Positions 1 through 9,652 of a stretch of 64,000 nt of DNA are shown here, piece after piece; the first letter of the stretch is position 1, and each line of letters starts with the position of its first letter. The DNA is from Chitinophaga caseinilytica. Lineage in GTDB: Bacteria; Bacteroidota; Bacteroidia; Chitinophagales; Chitinophagaceae. Under the pieces are notes generated by a model that was not told the DNA's origin, made no database searches, and saw nothing but the letters and a program-made list of their open reading frames with translations. Both the position numbers and the translations under genes were made by a program. The DNA lies in assembly GCF_038396765.1 (NCBI RefSeq), contig NZ_CP150096.1:229501-293500 (forward strand). The letters are read 5' to 3'.

Positions 1-1350
1 TTCAGTTCCCCGAGGCGCAGCGCGCCGATTTCCGCCAGGGCCGTTTCGCGGCCGGTCTGTTTGTAGAAGCGGCTTACGTTTTCGAGGGTTTCGTGGTCGT
101 GCGAGGCGGCGATCGCGGCACGCATGTGCGCTTCGCCGTCACCGTCTTTCCCTTCCAGCATATCGATGAGGCCGAGCATCGACAGGAGGTTCCCCTTTGC
201 CTGGGCGGTTACCGCCCGGCGGGTGCTGTCGTCTACCAGCGGGATGATATGCCCCGTTTCCGGGAAATACCGGATGAGCCCGGCGGGCCAGCGGTCGGCC
301 ATGGCCAGCGCCATGTTGGTGTATTGGCGCGCCAGCGGCAGGGCCACCGCATTTTCGATGAGTGTTTCGGCCATGCTTTTGTAGAAGCGCGGGAGATGGG
401 GGCTTTCCATGTCGTGGCGCACTTTCCCTGCATGGAATACCGTTTTTGCGGAGTCTTTGGCACGGGCGTACAGTTCGAACAATTGTTCATGGAATGGCGA
501 GAAATCCGCTTCGGTCTGTTCCGTTTCTTTGTCCAGCGCCAGTTCCAGCAGGGCGATGCGGCGGGCGGAATCTTTTTCCCGGCTGATGAAATCCGCATGC
601 AGGCTCCGGCCCAGCGCGGTTTCCGGGTAGCGGACGCCCACTTGTTTCCGGATGGAATCCAGGCGCGAGGGTTCCCCGATGATGAGATAACCCATCGTTA
701 CCCGGTTGAGGTTCCCGCGGTCGGAAGGCGCTTCATTCCACTTGGCTTCGATGACGTCGTGCATCCGGCGACGGATGGCTTTCTTTTCGGAAGCCAGTTT
801 CGCCACCTGCTCCTGGTATACCAGCAGCCGCAATTTAGCTTCGTAGTTGTCGGGGAACGCTTTCAATTCCTGTTCGTACAAAGCCGCGGAAGCCGCCGCG
901 GTACCGGGTGCTTTGCCCATTTGCGCGGCCATGCTGCCACCACGGTACAACAAGGCATGGCGGACGGGCAGGCCCTTTTTATATACCATCACTTCGAAAA
1001 GCCGGTCGGCCGCGGGCCGTTCGATCGCGTTGCCGCTGGTAAGCTGGAACGTGGCGAAGGCCGCGTAGGGCGCCAACCGGAAGCTGGCGGTCCATTTCCC
1101 GTTGGTTTTCACCATCGGGATGCGGATGGGCAGGTCGTAGAAGTTGGAGGTGACGAACTGTACCGTTACGGCGGTGGCGCCGGCCGGGATGGGGCCTGTG
1201 GCCACGGAGGGGTCGAGCGTAACGGTGACGGTTTCCCCGGCCTCCGGTTTCGCCGGCGCAATCACCACACGCTCCTGCAGAGCGCGCGGTGAGGCCGGTG
1301 GTTATGAGGAGGAGGATTACAAAAAGTATTTTATTTCTTATAGCCTTCAT
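1..1350 (-). CDS. TlpA-like exported protein, frameshifted near the signal peptide, C-terminus outside window
   Basis: The first ~23 codons from the ATG at 1350 encode a clear signal peptide (MKAIRNKILFVILLLITTGL). That frame then turns into arginine-rich out-of-frame peptide. The coding frame from about 1283 down to position 1 is open for about 427 codons and reads like a real protein: an N-terminal beta-rich part (KPEAGETVTVTLDPS) followed by an alpha-helical, TPR-like part. One extra base between about 1268 and 1290 would explain the break. A caller that ignores this would start at GTG 1268 with no signal peptide. The ATG overlaps the end of the SusD gene by 20 bases, so it is co-transcribed with the SusC/SusD pair. 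By layout it resembles the TlpA-family disulfide reductases found behind SusD genes in this family, whose thioredoxin domain would lie beyond the left edge. The TlpA label is inference; the frameshift is seen. Confidence 0.55.
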
Positions 1351-2716
1351 TCTGCGTCAGGTTAATGTTGGTGCTGATGGCATAGGCGGGGATCGGGTAC
1401 AGCGTATCGGTCGGCTGCCAGTTGGCGCCTTTGATGGGGCCCAGTACATCGGTGGCGCGTTGGGTACGTTTCAGATCGAACCAACGGTGGCCCCATTCCG
1501 CGAACAGTTCGAATTTCCGTTCATGCTCCACAGCCAGGATCAATTGCGGCTGCGTGAGGGCGGTATTCAGTTTCTGCAGGTTGGCGCGCTCGCGCACCGC
1601 ATCCAGGTCTTTACGGCCATCGTCCAGTTTATTTTGGCGGATGCGCGCTTCAGCCCTGATGAGGTATTGTTCCGCCACACGCATCACCATGGTATGCTCC
1701 TGTACCGGAGTTGCGTTACGCACTTTGTATTTGGCAGGCCAAAAATAGGTAGCGCCCGTTGCCAACGTCCTGTTACCCGTCCAGTTGGCGAGGCGCGCGT
1801 CCCCAGCTTCGAACTTCCGGATCAGATTAAGCGTATCCAGCCGGAACAGCGGGCCGGAAGTAGCGTTTGCCGGAATGGCCACCTGTGCTTCCCAGGTGTT
1901 CCGTCCTCCCCCTACATTCACCGACTGCAGTTGGAAAATAGCTTCGCGGCTGTTGGCGAGGAACACGGTGTTCAGGTCTTTCAACAGTTCATAATTACCG
2001 TTCCCGATCACGGCATTGGACTCCGTTTCGGCCAGCGCCCAATCGTGACGGTATAGGTACACCCGCGCCAGCAGCGCAGATGCGGCCGTTTTGTTGGGAC
2101 GTACGCGGTTGCCATTGGGGTAATTATCGCCCAGCAAACGTTTGGCTGTCTGCAGGTCCGCTACCACCTGGTCGTATACTTTTTCCGTTTTCTCGCGGGG
2201 CAGTTTCTCGGAAATGCGGTAATCCGTCGTCAACACCAGCGGCACGTCGCCATACATATTCACGAGGTAGAAATAAAAGTAGGCGCGCATGAAGTAGGAT
2301 TCGCCCAGCAACTGATCTTTCAGCGCCGGCGTCAGCTTCGTGGAAGCCGTCAATCCTTCAATGCAGGCGTTGGCGGAATAGACGTAACTATAAACAGCGT
2401 TCCAGAACCGCTCCACATAAGTACTGTTGGGCAGCAGGCGCGTTTGTTTGAACACGTCGTAATCTTCAAAATTGCTGGCATAATACACATCATCGGCATG
2501 GATCCCGGCGAGGAAGTTCATCATCACGTTCCCCCAGAGGTAATTGAGGCTGTTCATGCTGATGTAAATGCCGGTAACGGCGGATGTGGCGGTTTTATCG
2601 TCGGCGAACACCTTTTCGTCCCCCACTTCCGTTTTCGGCGTGGGCGTGTCGAGGTATTTGTTGCAGGACGCGGAAAGCGTGGCTGCGAATATGATAAGAA
2701 GCGAAAATCGTTTCAT
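1331..2716 (-). CDS. RagB/SusD family nutrient-binding outer-membrane lipoprotein
   Basis: The 461-residue protein starts with a lipoprotein signal ending in LSASC, lipidated at Cys18, followed by the NKYLDTPTPKTE stretch typical of SusD N-termini. Helical SusD/RagB segments follow (RAYFYFYLVNMYGDVPLVL; RAEARIRQNKLDDGRKDLDAV) and the usual C-terminal block (ELFAEWGHRWFDLKRT). SusD proteins sit on the cell surface as the lid of the SusC transporter and bind the substrate. The gene lies 21 bases downstream of the SusC gene. The substrate cannot be read from the sequence. No carbohydrate-active enzyme is directly attached, while a TlpA-like protein follows and a peptidase is nearby, so peptide or glycopeptide uptake is possible (inference). 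Confidence 0.95.
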   Translation of the reverse strand: MKRFSLLIIFAATLSASCNKYLDTPTPKTEVGDEKVFADDKTATSAVTGIYISMNSLNYLWGNVMMNFLAGIHADDVYYASNFEDYDVFKQTRLLPNSTYVERFWNAVYSYVYSANACIEGLTASTKLTPALKDQLLGESYFMRAYFYFYLVNMYGDVPLVLTTDYRISEKLPREKTEKVYDQVVADLQTAKRLLGDNYPNGNRVRPNKTAASALLARVYLYRHDWALAETESNAVIGNGNYELLKDLNTVFLANSREAIFQLQSVNVGGGRNTWEAQVAIPANATSGPLFRLDTLNLIRKFEAGDARLANWTGNRTLATGATYFWPAKYKVRNATPVQEHTMVMRVAEQYLIRAEARIRQNKLDDGRKDLDAVRERANLQKLNTALTQPQLILAVEHERKFELFAEWGHRWFDLKRTQRATDVLGPIKGANWQPTDTLYPIPAYAISTNINLTQNEGYKK

Positions 2717-2737
2717 CTTGATGCTTTTGGATGATTG

Positions 2738-5700
2738 TTAGAAACTCAGCTGGATACCTGCGGTAATGGTTTTAACGGGCGGCAGGCGGATGCCTTGCGT
2801 TTCCGGGTCCATTCCCTTATAGTTCGTGAACGTCAGCAGATTTTGCGCGTTCATATACACCGAAGCACTGTTCAGCTTGATTTTACGTGCGTATTCAGAC
2901 AGGTCGTACCGCAGCGAAACGTTCTTCAGGCGGATGAAGCTGGCGTTGCCCCACACCGCGCTGGATAACCGGTAAACGTCGAACAGGGTGTTGGCGGGGT
3001 TGGTGGTGGCACGGGGAACATCGGTCACATCACCCGGTTTCTGCCACCTGTCCAGCGCCTCCCGGCCCTGGTTGAAACGCGTTCCGTAAGCGTTCGCCAG
3101 CCGTCCGTAGTTATATTCGCCACCTTCCTGCTCCACGAACTGGAAGAGGAAATCCAGCGATACTTTTTTATACCGCAGCGTATTCTGCAAACCGCCATAG
3201 TATTCGGCCATCGCGTTACCGAGGATCACGAAATCCGTGAATTCCACCGGCCGGCCGCCGCTGCCGTCTTTCGTCCAGAAAACGGGCACACCGGTAGCCG
3301 GGTCCACATATTCGTACTGGTAACCTTTCACGATGGTAAGCGGCTCGCCTACCACGTATTTGTCGCGGTAAACGGTTTTCTCGATGCCGTCGAATTTCTT
3401 CAGCTTGTTTTTCGGAATGGTAATGTTGAACGAAGACGTCCAGGAGAAATGATCACGGCGGATATTATCTGTTGTGATGTCCATTTCCCAACCGGAGTTC
3501 TGTACCACTGCATCGAAGTTGTCGCGCAGGCTGGAGAAGCCTACCTGCGGCGTGAGCGAAAGATCGATGAGCTGGTTATCGGTGAGACTGTAATAATAAC
3601 CGGCATTGACAAGGATGCGATTTTTCAGGAAACCCAGCTCGATCCCGCCTTCCGATTTACGCGATTCTTCCCAGCGATATTCCGGATTGGCGATGCGGGA
3701 AGGTGTGAGACCGGTGCTGCCGTCGTACACGTACGCGCTGTTGGAAGCGGCCCAACTGGCGAGGTAATCGTAATATCCGATGTTATCACTTCCCACGGAA
3801 CCATAACTTCCGCGCAGCTTACCGTGCGACAACCACGGTAATTTCTTTGCCCAGGACTCTTCCGAGAAAATCCACGCGGCGCCCACAGAGCCAAAATTGC
3901 CCCAGCGGTTATCCGGCCCGAACCGGGTGGAACCGTCGCGACGGAACGTGGCGTTCAGGACATACTTGCCATCCCAGTTATACGTAGCGCGACCAAAAAT
4001 GGAATTATAGCGGTACATATAATAATTGAGGTTCTCGTTGCGGACGCCGGCGGAATCCAGGATGTGCATGAACTCTTCGCCGGAGAACCTGCTGGCATCG
4101 GTACGTTTCCCGTCGCGGACGCTCTCCTGCCAACTGGTGCCCACGAAAACGGAAAGGTCGCCCTTGCCGATGGCGCGTTTATATTCCAGTTGCGGCTCCA
4201 CCACGTAAGAATGCGCTTTCACATCGCCGAAATACGTAAAGGCGTTGGCGGCGTTCTGCGCGTTCAGGCTCGACGGCGGTGTGATCTGCATCTGGTCCAT
4301 GGAGTTGTGCGTGTACCCACCGGTTACCCTTGCCGTAAGGCCGGGCAATACCGTGTAGCGGATTTCGCCGCTGGTGATGAGGTTCCGGGATTTGGAAGCA
4401 TACGTGCGGGAAAGCGGCGCGATGGGATTCTGATCGCTGCTGAACCAATAGAATTTCCCGTCGCTGTCATACACCGGGAAGTTCGGCGAGAGGTTATATA
4501 CGTAAGACATGTCGCTGGGCAGCGAATTGCTTTTATCGCCGCTGTAGCTGGCGGAAACTTTGAACCCGAAGCGATTGTCTTTGCTGTTATGATCGAGGCT
4601 GAAGCGGCCCGTTCCCCGTTTGTACGCAAGATCGTTGGGCAGTACGGTGGATTCCTTTCTCCAGGTGCCGCTCAGTAAATACCGCGTTTGCTGCGTACCC
4701 CCAGACATCGAAAGCTGCGCTTCCGTTTGGTTGGCCGTGTTGCCGATGAGGCGTTTCTGCCAGTCGTTCGTTTCGGTCTGGCTCCATTCCAGCAGATCCG
4801 GTGCATTATCAGTCGAAGGTGTAAGATTATCATTGGCGAATGCTTCCTTCCGCATGGTAATATATTCGGAAGTGTTCAGCATCGGCATGCGGTTCACCAC
4901 TTTGCTGCCGCCGCTGTAAACGTTGGCATTTACGGAAAACTTGCCGCTGCGGCCTTTCTTGGTGGTGATCATCACCACACCGTTGCCCGCGCGCGAGCCG
5001 TAGATCGCCGTTGCGTCTGCATCTTTCAGCACATCGATCCGCTCGATATCGGCGGGGTTCAGCGCCGCGAGGGGGCTTTGGTTGCCGCCGGCTACGGGGA
5101 TGGTCGTGTTCATGGGTTCGTCCAGATACGGTACCCCGTCAATGACGTACAACGGCCCGTTGGCCTTCAGCAGCGAGTTCTGGCCGCGGATGGTGACGTT
5201 GAACGAGGCGCCCGGCAAGCCGCTGTTCGAGGAAATGAACAGGCCGGGCACGCGGCCCTGCATGGCGGCGAGCGGGTCAGTTACCGGGCTGTTGGCAATG
5301 TCTTTGCTTCTCACGGAAGACACGGAGCCGGTGAGGCTTTTCCGCACGGCGGAGCCATAACCGATGACCACGGCTTCGTCGAGCGCGCTGATGTTCGGTT
5401 TGAGGCGGATGCTGAGGGCGCTGGCGCCTACGGTCACTTCCTGCGGTTCGAAGCCGATGTAAGAAATTACCAGCACATCACCGGGCTCGGCGCTCAGTTT
5501 GAATTTCCCGTCGGCATCGGAGGTGGCGCCCGTCTGGGAACCTTTGATGCGGATGGTGACCCCGGGCAGCGGGGTGCCGTCCGTTCCGGTAACGGTACCC
5601 GTCACTTCCTGTCTGGCTGCTTTGGCGGAAGGAGCGGCGGGAGCAACTGGTTTCGGTTTGATGAAAATGGTCTTGTCCTTCACGGAATAATCCAGCGGCT

Positions 5701-6010
5701 GGTCTTTAAAAACCGCCAGCAGGAAAGATTCCAGCGGTTGATTGCTGGCCTCTACCGTCACTTTTTCAGCACCGCGCAACAGGTCCCGGTCGTAAAAGAA
5801 CAGGTACCCGGTCTGGCGCTTCACGGCAGCAAACACTTCTTCCAGCGAAGCGTTTTGCAGCTTCACGGTCACCCGTTGGGCATAGGTAGTGGCGGAAACG
5901 TTGAGGCAGGCCGCCAGGATAAGAAATGCTGTCCATCTCATGATACGTCTGAGTTTGGTTGAAAGCAGCCCCTTTCCAAAACAGGGGCCGGCATGATCGG
6001 TCAATTGCAT
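2738..6010 (-). CDS. SusC/RagA family TonB-linked outer-membrane receptor
   Basis: From the ATG at 6010 the protein has about 1090 residues. In order: signal segment (MRWTAFLILAACLNVSATTYAQ), STN domain (VTVKLQNASLEEVFAAVKRQ), carboxypeptidase-regulatory-like domain (GTPLPGVTIRIKGSQTG), TonB plug with SusC signatures (YGSAVRKSLTGSV; DADATAIYGSRAGNGVV) and a beta-barrel ending in aromatic LSF. The STN domain means it can signal through the FecR/ECF sigma pair upstream. The frame is open to 6085, but residues before 6010 do not look like an export signal. ATG 5941, directly before the signal sequence, is an alternative start. With the downstream SusD protein it forms a TonB-driven importer. Confidence 0.95.
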   Translation of the reverse strand: MQLTDHAGPCFGKGLLSTKLRRIMRWTAFLILAACLNVSATTYAQRVTVKLQNASLEEVFAAVKRQTGYLFFYDRDLLRGAEKVTVEASNQPLESFLLAVFKDQPLDYSVKDKTIFIKPKPVAPAAPSAKAARQEVTGTVTGTDGTPLPGVTIRIKGSQTGATSDADGKFKLSAEPGDVLVISYIGFEPQEVTVGASALSIRLKPNISALDEAVVIGYGSAVRKSLTGSVSSVRSKDIANSPVTDPLAAMQGRVPGLFISSNSGLPGASFNVTIRGQNSLLKANGPLYVIDGVPYLDEPMNTTIPVAGGNQSPLAALNPADIERIDVLKDADATAIYGSRAGNGVVMITTKKGRSGKFSVNANVYSGGSKVVNRMPMLNTSEYITMRKEAFANDNLTPSTDNAPDLLEWSQTETNDWQKRLIGNTANQTEAQLSMSGGTQQTRYLLSGTWRKESTVLPNDLAYKRGTGRFSLDHNSKDNRFGFKVSASYSGDKSNSLPSDMSYVYNLSPNFPVYDSDGKFYWFSSDQNPIAPLSRTYASKSRNLITSGEIRYTVLPGLTARVTGGYTHNSMDQMQITPPSSLNAQNAANAFTYFGDVKAHSYVVEPQLEYKRAIGKGDLSVFVGTSWQESVRDGKRTDASRFSGEEFMHILDSAGVRNENLNYYMYRYNSIFGRATYNWDGKYVLNATFRRDGSTRFGPDNRWGNFGSVGAAWIFSEESWAKKLPWLSHGKLRGSYGSVGSDNIGYYDYLASWAASNSAYVYDGSTGLTPSRIANPEYRWEESRKSEGGIELGFLKNRILVNAGYYYSLTDNQLIDLSLTPQVGFSSLRDNFDAVVQNSGWEMDITTDNIRRDHFSWTSSFNITIPKNKLKKFDGIEKTVYRDKYVVGEPLTIVKGYQYEYVDPATGVPVFWTKDGSGGRPVEFTDFVILGNAMAEYYGGLQNTLRYKKVSLDFLFQFVEQEGGEYNYGRLANAYGTRFNQGREALDRWQKPGDVTDVPRATTNPANTLFDVYRLSSAVWGNASFIRLKNVSLRYDLSEYARKIKLNSASVYMNAQNLLTFTNYKGMDPETQGIRLPPVKTITAGIQLSF

Positions 6011-6020
6011 AGATTTGCAT
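6006..6020 (-). promoter_or_regulatory. 15-bp element shared by both SusC gene starts (copy 1)
   Basis: Read on the minus strand the sequence is ATGCAAATCTATGCA. An exactly identical 15-mer lies at 60115-60129 at the start of the other SusC gene, while flanking bases differ. It overlaps the chosen start codon at 6010 and contains a second ATG in another frame at 6020. It may be a conserved translation-start or leader element of SusC genes; its role is inferred only from the conservation. Confidence 0.5.
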
Positions 6021-6106
6021 TGTCTGGTTAATAGTAATTCAAGTTCGTTGCTAAGATGCCTGACATTCGCCGGGGGTGGGTCCAATCACCTCCGGTTTCT
6101 GTTTTT

Positions 6107-7291
6107 TTATAATGGTTGTATGATGATCTTCGATCCTTCGATGGTGAACGAGATGCCCGAAACCCGCAGTCCATCGAGCACATCCTGCAGCGGCAGGTCC
6201 CGTTGAATTTCGCCGTCGAACCGGCGGTCGGGCACATTTCCGCGATATTCCACTTCCACGTCGTACCACCGTTGCAGTTGCCGCATAACGGCTTTCACGT
6301 CTGCGTTTCTGAAATAGAAAACGGCGTTCCTCCAGGCCAGGGCTTCTTCCACATCCGGCCGCGCATCCACCACCGGGGCGCCGCCGCTGATCGCCGCCTG
6401 TTGCCCGGGCGCCAGTTTCCGCGTTTGCCCGGCCGCCGTCACGGCCACCGAGCCTTTCACCAGCGTGGCGCGGATCGCAGGCTCGTCGGCATAGGCGTTG
6501 ATGTTGAATTCCGTTCCCAGCACCGCCACTTCGGCCTTCCCGTCTACCGCCACCGTAAATGGTTTCGCGGCGTCGGGGCGCACCTCGAAATACGCTTCGC
6601 CCGTCAGCTCCACTTTCCTCGCTCCCGGCCCGAACGCCACGGGGAACCGCAGCGATGATCCGGCGTTCAGCCACACCTGCGACCCGTCGGGCAAAGCGAT
6701 GCGGAACTGTCCGCCGCGCGGCGTGCGCAGGGTATTGTATTGCAACGCCCCTTCCTTTCCGCCGGGCTGGTACACGAGCGATCCGCCGTGCTGGCTGGCC
6801 GTGGCGCCCTGCTGCGCGAAGGTCTGGTTGCCGGCGCTGTCCAGCGGAATGGTGGTCCCGTCTGCCAGGGTGAGCACGGCTTTGCTGGTGGCCGGCAGGA
6901 TGGTTCGCTGGACCGCGGCCACGGGGGCTTTGGTGGCTTCCTGCCCCGGCTTCCAGAGCCAGATACCGGCTGCGGCAGCTACGATAACGGCCGCAGCGGC
7001 CCACCAGCGGTAATCCATGCGCTTCACTTTCTCCCCTTCGCTATCCGCCGGGGCGGGAAAGTGTTTTTCGGCAAACCGTTGCCAGGCGGCGCCTTCGTCG
7101 GGCACACCAAATTTCTGCAGCCGGCTTTGCAGGCCGGGCGCGCTGGTCATCCGTTCGTAAAACGCACGATGTTCCGCATCGGCGGCCAGCCAATCCTGCA
7201 GTTCGCGGGCCTCGGCTTCCGTCTGTTCGCCGCGCAGTTCCTTCAGGATCAGTTCGGCAGGTCGTTGTATCAGTTGTGGGTCCAACATCAA
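6107..7291 (-). CDS. FecR family anti-sigma factor
   Basis: This is a 394-residue FecR protein. A cytoplasmic N-terminal part (about 1-90) would hold the ECF sigma factor. One membrane segment follows (about 94-113, YRWWAAAAVIVAAAAGIWLW), then the periplasmic FecR domain with TPRGGQFRIALPDGSQVWLN and LTGEAYFEVRPD, and a C-terminal DUF4974-type domain (AVMRQLQRWYDVEVEYRG). It should relay the state of the downstream SusC STN domain to a sigma factor. It is followed by SusC after about 96 bases. Unusually, the sigma-factor gene is not directly upstream: a plus-strand hydrolase gene lies between. Confidence 0.93.
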   Translation of the reverse strand: MMLDPQLIQRPAELILKELRGEQTEAEARELQDWLAADAEHRAFYERMTSAPGLQSRLQKFGVPDEGAAWQRFAEKHFPAPADSEGEKVKRMDYRWWAAAAVIVAAAAGIWLWKPGQEATKAPVAAVQRTILPATSKAVLTLADGTTIPLDSAGNQTFAQQGATASQHGGSLVYQPGGKEGALQYNTLRTPRGGQFRIALPDGSQVWLNAGSSLRFPVAFGPGARKVELTGEAYFEVRPDAAKPFTVAVDGKAEVAVLGTEFNINAYADEPAIRATLVKGSVAVTAAGQTRKLAPGQQAAISGGAPVVDARPDVEEALAWRNAVFYFRNADVKAVMRQLQRWYDVEVEYRGNVPDRRFDGEIQRDLPLQDVLDGLRVSGISFTIEGSKIIIQPL

Positions 7292-7503
7292 TATTTTTAT
7301 GGATTACTATAGAAACAACGGGTTTGTTATTTCGATGACAAGGTTTGATGGATTTTTTTGAAGATTTTTTAGACCGGCTCAAATTTCAATGGCTTTGTTC
7401 GCCCGGAAATTATCCTTCCGCAACAAAATTTTCCTTCCTCCCCAAAATATTTCCCTTTTTCGATCGTCAACTTAAACAACCGCGGGATGCGGCCGATCTA
7501 TCC

Positions 7504-8634
7504 ATGAAGAGATTATATAAAATACTGAAATACATGATGTTAGTACTGCTCGTACTGGTAATGCTGCTGACCGTCACTACTTATTTTTATATGAAGCGCC
7601 CCCAGTTCGGGGCCTTACCGGAAGGCAAAAGGTGGGAATCCATACAAAAGTCGCCGCACTTCAAAGAGGGCCGCTTCCGCAATCTCGTGGAAATGCCCGT
7701 GATCGCTGAAGGGTATTCCATGCCGGGGGAAATTTTCAAAACCCTCTTCAAAAAATTCCCCAACCGCGAGCCGGTAGATTCCCTCCCGTCGGTTAAAACC
7801 GACCTCCGCAACGCCCCGCGCGACAGCGACATGATCGTCTGGTTCGGGCATTCGTCGTTCTTTTTGCAGCTGGATGGCGTGCGTTTCCTCGTAGACCCCG
7901 TGTTCAGCGGCAAAGCCTCGCCCCTGCCGGGCGGCGTGAAGGCCTACAAAGGCAGCGATGTCTACACCGCCGCCGATATGCCCGATATCGATTACATGCT
8001 CCTTTCCCACGACCATTACGACCACCTCGATTTCGAAACGGCCGTGGCCTTGAAAGACCGGGTAAAATTCGTGATCTGCGGGCTGGGCGCGGGCGCGCAC
8101 TACGAAAAATGGGGATACCGGCCGGAGCAGATCATCGAAAAAGATTGGTACGATCAACAGGAGATCAAACCGGGATTTACCATCTTCACCGAATCCACCC
8201 ATCATGATTCGGGCAGGGGATTCACCCGCGGCCAAAGCCTCTGGCTGAGTTTCTACATCCGCTCGCCCCGGGGGAGCGTCTATTATAGTGGAGACGGTGG
8301 ATACGACGGCCGGTTCCAGGAGATTTTCCGTAAACATGGCGCGCCCGATTGGGCGATCATGGAATGCGGCCAGTACAACGAAGCCTGGCACTCCGTGCAC
8401 GAACTGCCGGAAGAAGTAGCGAAAGCGACGGAAGAACTGCATGCCGGGAACCTGCTGACGGTCCACCACTCCAAATTCACCTTGGCGAACCACCCGTGGA
8501 ACGAGCCACTGGAGAAGATTTCAGCATATTCACAAAACAAGCCTTACCGGCTGGTAACGCCCATGATCGGGGAACCTGTCCGGCTACACGATCACGCACA
8601 ACAATTTGAACAATGGTGGAAAAAGATACAGTAA
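7504..8634 (+). CDS. Membrane-anchored metallo-beta-lactamase-fold hydrolase (NAPE-PLD/UlaG-like)
   Basis: The 376-residue protein begins with an N-terminal membrane anchor (residues about 8-28) and carries the MBL metal motif HxHxDH as LLSHDHYDHLD. Further conserved pieces are GHSSFFLQLDGVRFLVDPVF, STHHDSGRG and YYSGDGGYDG, with late histidines in LTVHHSKFTLANHPW. This pattern is that of the NAPE-PLD-like and UlaG-like branch, which hydrolyses phosphodiester or lactone bonds; the substrate here is unknown. The start at 7504 was chosen because it precedes the hydrophobic anchor; the frame is open upstream to 7345 but reads as noncoding. It converges with the sigma-factor gene, leaving only five bases between the stops. 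Confidence 0.88.
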   Translation: MKRLYKILKYMMLVLLVLVMLLTVTTYFYMKRPQFGALPEGKRWESIQKSPHFKEGRFRNLVEMPVIAEGYSMPGEIFKTLFKKFPNREPVDSLPSVKTDLRNAPRDSDMIVWFGHSSFFLQLDGVRFLVDPVFSGKASPLPGGVKAYKGSDVYTAADMPDIDYMLLSHDHYDHLDFETAVALKDRVKFVICGLGAGAHYEKWGYRPEQIIEKDWYDQQEIKPGFTIFTESTHHDSGRGFTRGQSLWLSFYIRSPRGSVYYSGDGGYDGRFQEIFRKHGAPDWAIMECGQYNEAWHSVHELPEEVAKATEELHAGNLLTVHHSKFTLANHPWNEPLEKISAYSQNKPYRLVTPMIGEPVRLHDHAQQFEQWWKKIQ

Positions 8635-8639
8635 CCCTG

Positions 8640-9302
8640 CTAATGGAAGTGCCGGGTAAACGCCAGCCAGGCGTAGAATACGGGCAGGAGATCGCGTTTG
8701 AGAAGAGCCGCGCGGATGAGTTTCAGGGCGCGGAGCTTCTGGGTACGGACGGTGTTGTAGGAAATGGACAGCTCCCCGGCGATCTCCTCGTTTTTCTTCC
8801 CTTCCAGGTAACTCATCTTGAAGATACGCCGGCATTGAGTGGGCAACTCATCGATCTCCCGGTACAGACTGGCGATGATCTCGGTCTCGGCCAGCCGCGG
8901 GTCGAAAGCGCCCGTGTCGGGAAGAGCGTCGCCGGCAAGGTAAGCATAGTCTCTATCGCGCGATTGCTGCCTTTCCTTTAGTTTGAGATGATTGAGGCAT
9001 GCGTTGCGGACAGACACGTACAGCCAGGAGCGGAGCGCGGCGGCGTTGGGGAACACCGGCCTTTTATCCCACAGCCGGGAAAACACTTCCTGTATAAGGT
9101 CTTCCGCTTCCTGCCAGTCGTCCACGATAGTGCCGGCATAATAGCAAAGCGCCTTATAATGCTGCTGAAAAACTAATCTGAAAGCTTCCTGATCTCCCAG
9201 GGCTATCCGCTCCAGCCATTCCTGTTCCGTATTTCGATGCGCAGGCAATAAAGTCCTCCCGGTTGTTTTGTTGGTTTCGATTCGAAGCTTTAAAAATACC
9301 AA
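8640..9302 (-). CDS. RNA polymerase ECF-type sigma factor
   Basis: This is a 220-residue sigma-70 family protein. Region 2 is seen in FRLVFQQHYKALCYYAG and AEDLIQEVFSRLWDKRP, and region 4 in LPTQCRRIFKMSYLEGKKN followed by the helix-turn-helix ELSISYNTVRTQKLRALKL. It belongs to the group that works with FecR and SusC. Its likely partner FecR lies 1.35 kb downstream on the same strand, beyond the convergent hydrolase gene. The N-terminal ~20 residues before TEQEWLERIALGD look poorly conserved and the true start may lie inside; no internal ATG is available before region 2. Confidence 0.92.
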   Translation of the reverse strand: MVFLKLRIETNKTTGRTLLPAHRNTEQEWLERIALGDQEAFRLVFQQHYKALCYYAGTIVDDWQEAEDLIQEVFSRLWDKRPVFPNAAALRSWLYVSVRNACLNHLKLKERQQSRDRDYAYLAGDALPDTGAFDPRLAETEIIASLYREIDELPTQCRRIFKMSYLEGKKNEEIAGELSISYNTVRTQKLRALKLIRAALLKRDLLPVFYAWLAFTRHFH

Positions 9303-9652
9303 AAATCAGCCGTTTTCCCATCTTGTCCGCTTTTGAAACGGCGTGTCCGGTTTCGTAAACTGTCGTTCCGCGCGCACCGGTCGTCATAGAGCCGCTCCTT
9401 CCGGTTTTTCCGCCCATCGTTGCCCATCCATCGTCAAACCAATGCCCAGCCGATGTTTTCCGCCACCGCCCGAAAGCGGACAACGGCGCCTCCCATCCTC
9501 CACCCTTCCCATTTCACTTGCCGTCCGCCATTTCCGGTACTAATTTTACACCGCAGTTAGTTTAACAGAATTTTAGTCAGTTGCGCATGAAGGTTAGACC
9601 ATACGCCGCTGTGGGCATACGGTGCAGAACGTATGTTCCGTTTGTTCTCCTC
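9303..9652. other. Noncoding stretch upstream of the ECF sigma gene
   Basis: About 350 bases with no convincing gene on either strand. The short frames present are arginine- and proline-rich and have no start signals. It should hold the promoter of the sigma-factor gene. I see no clear TANNTTTG box in the right place. Confidence 0.4.

Noticed and set aside
93..1292. 399-codon plus-strand frame at the left edge
   Set aside because: The minus-strand frame encodes a coherent protein behind SusD. The plus frame has the composition of an antisense shadow.
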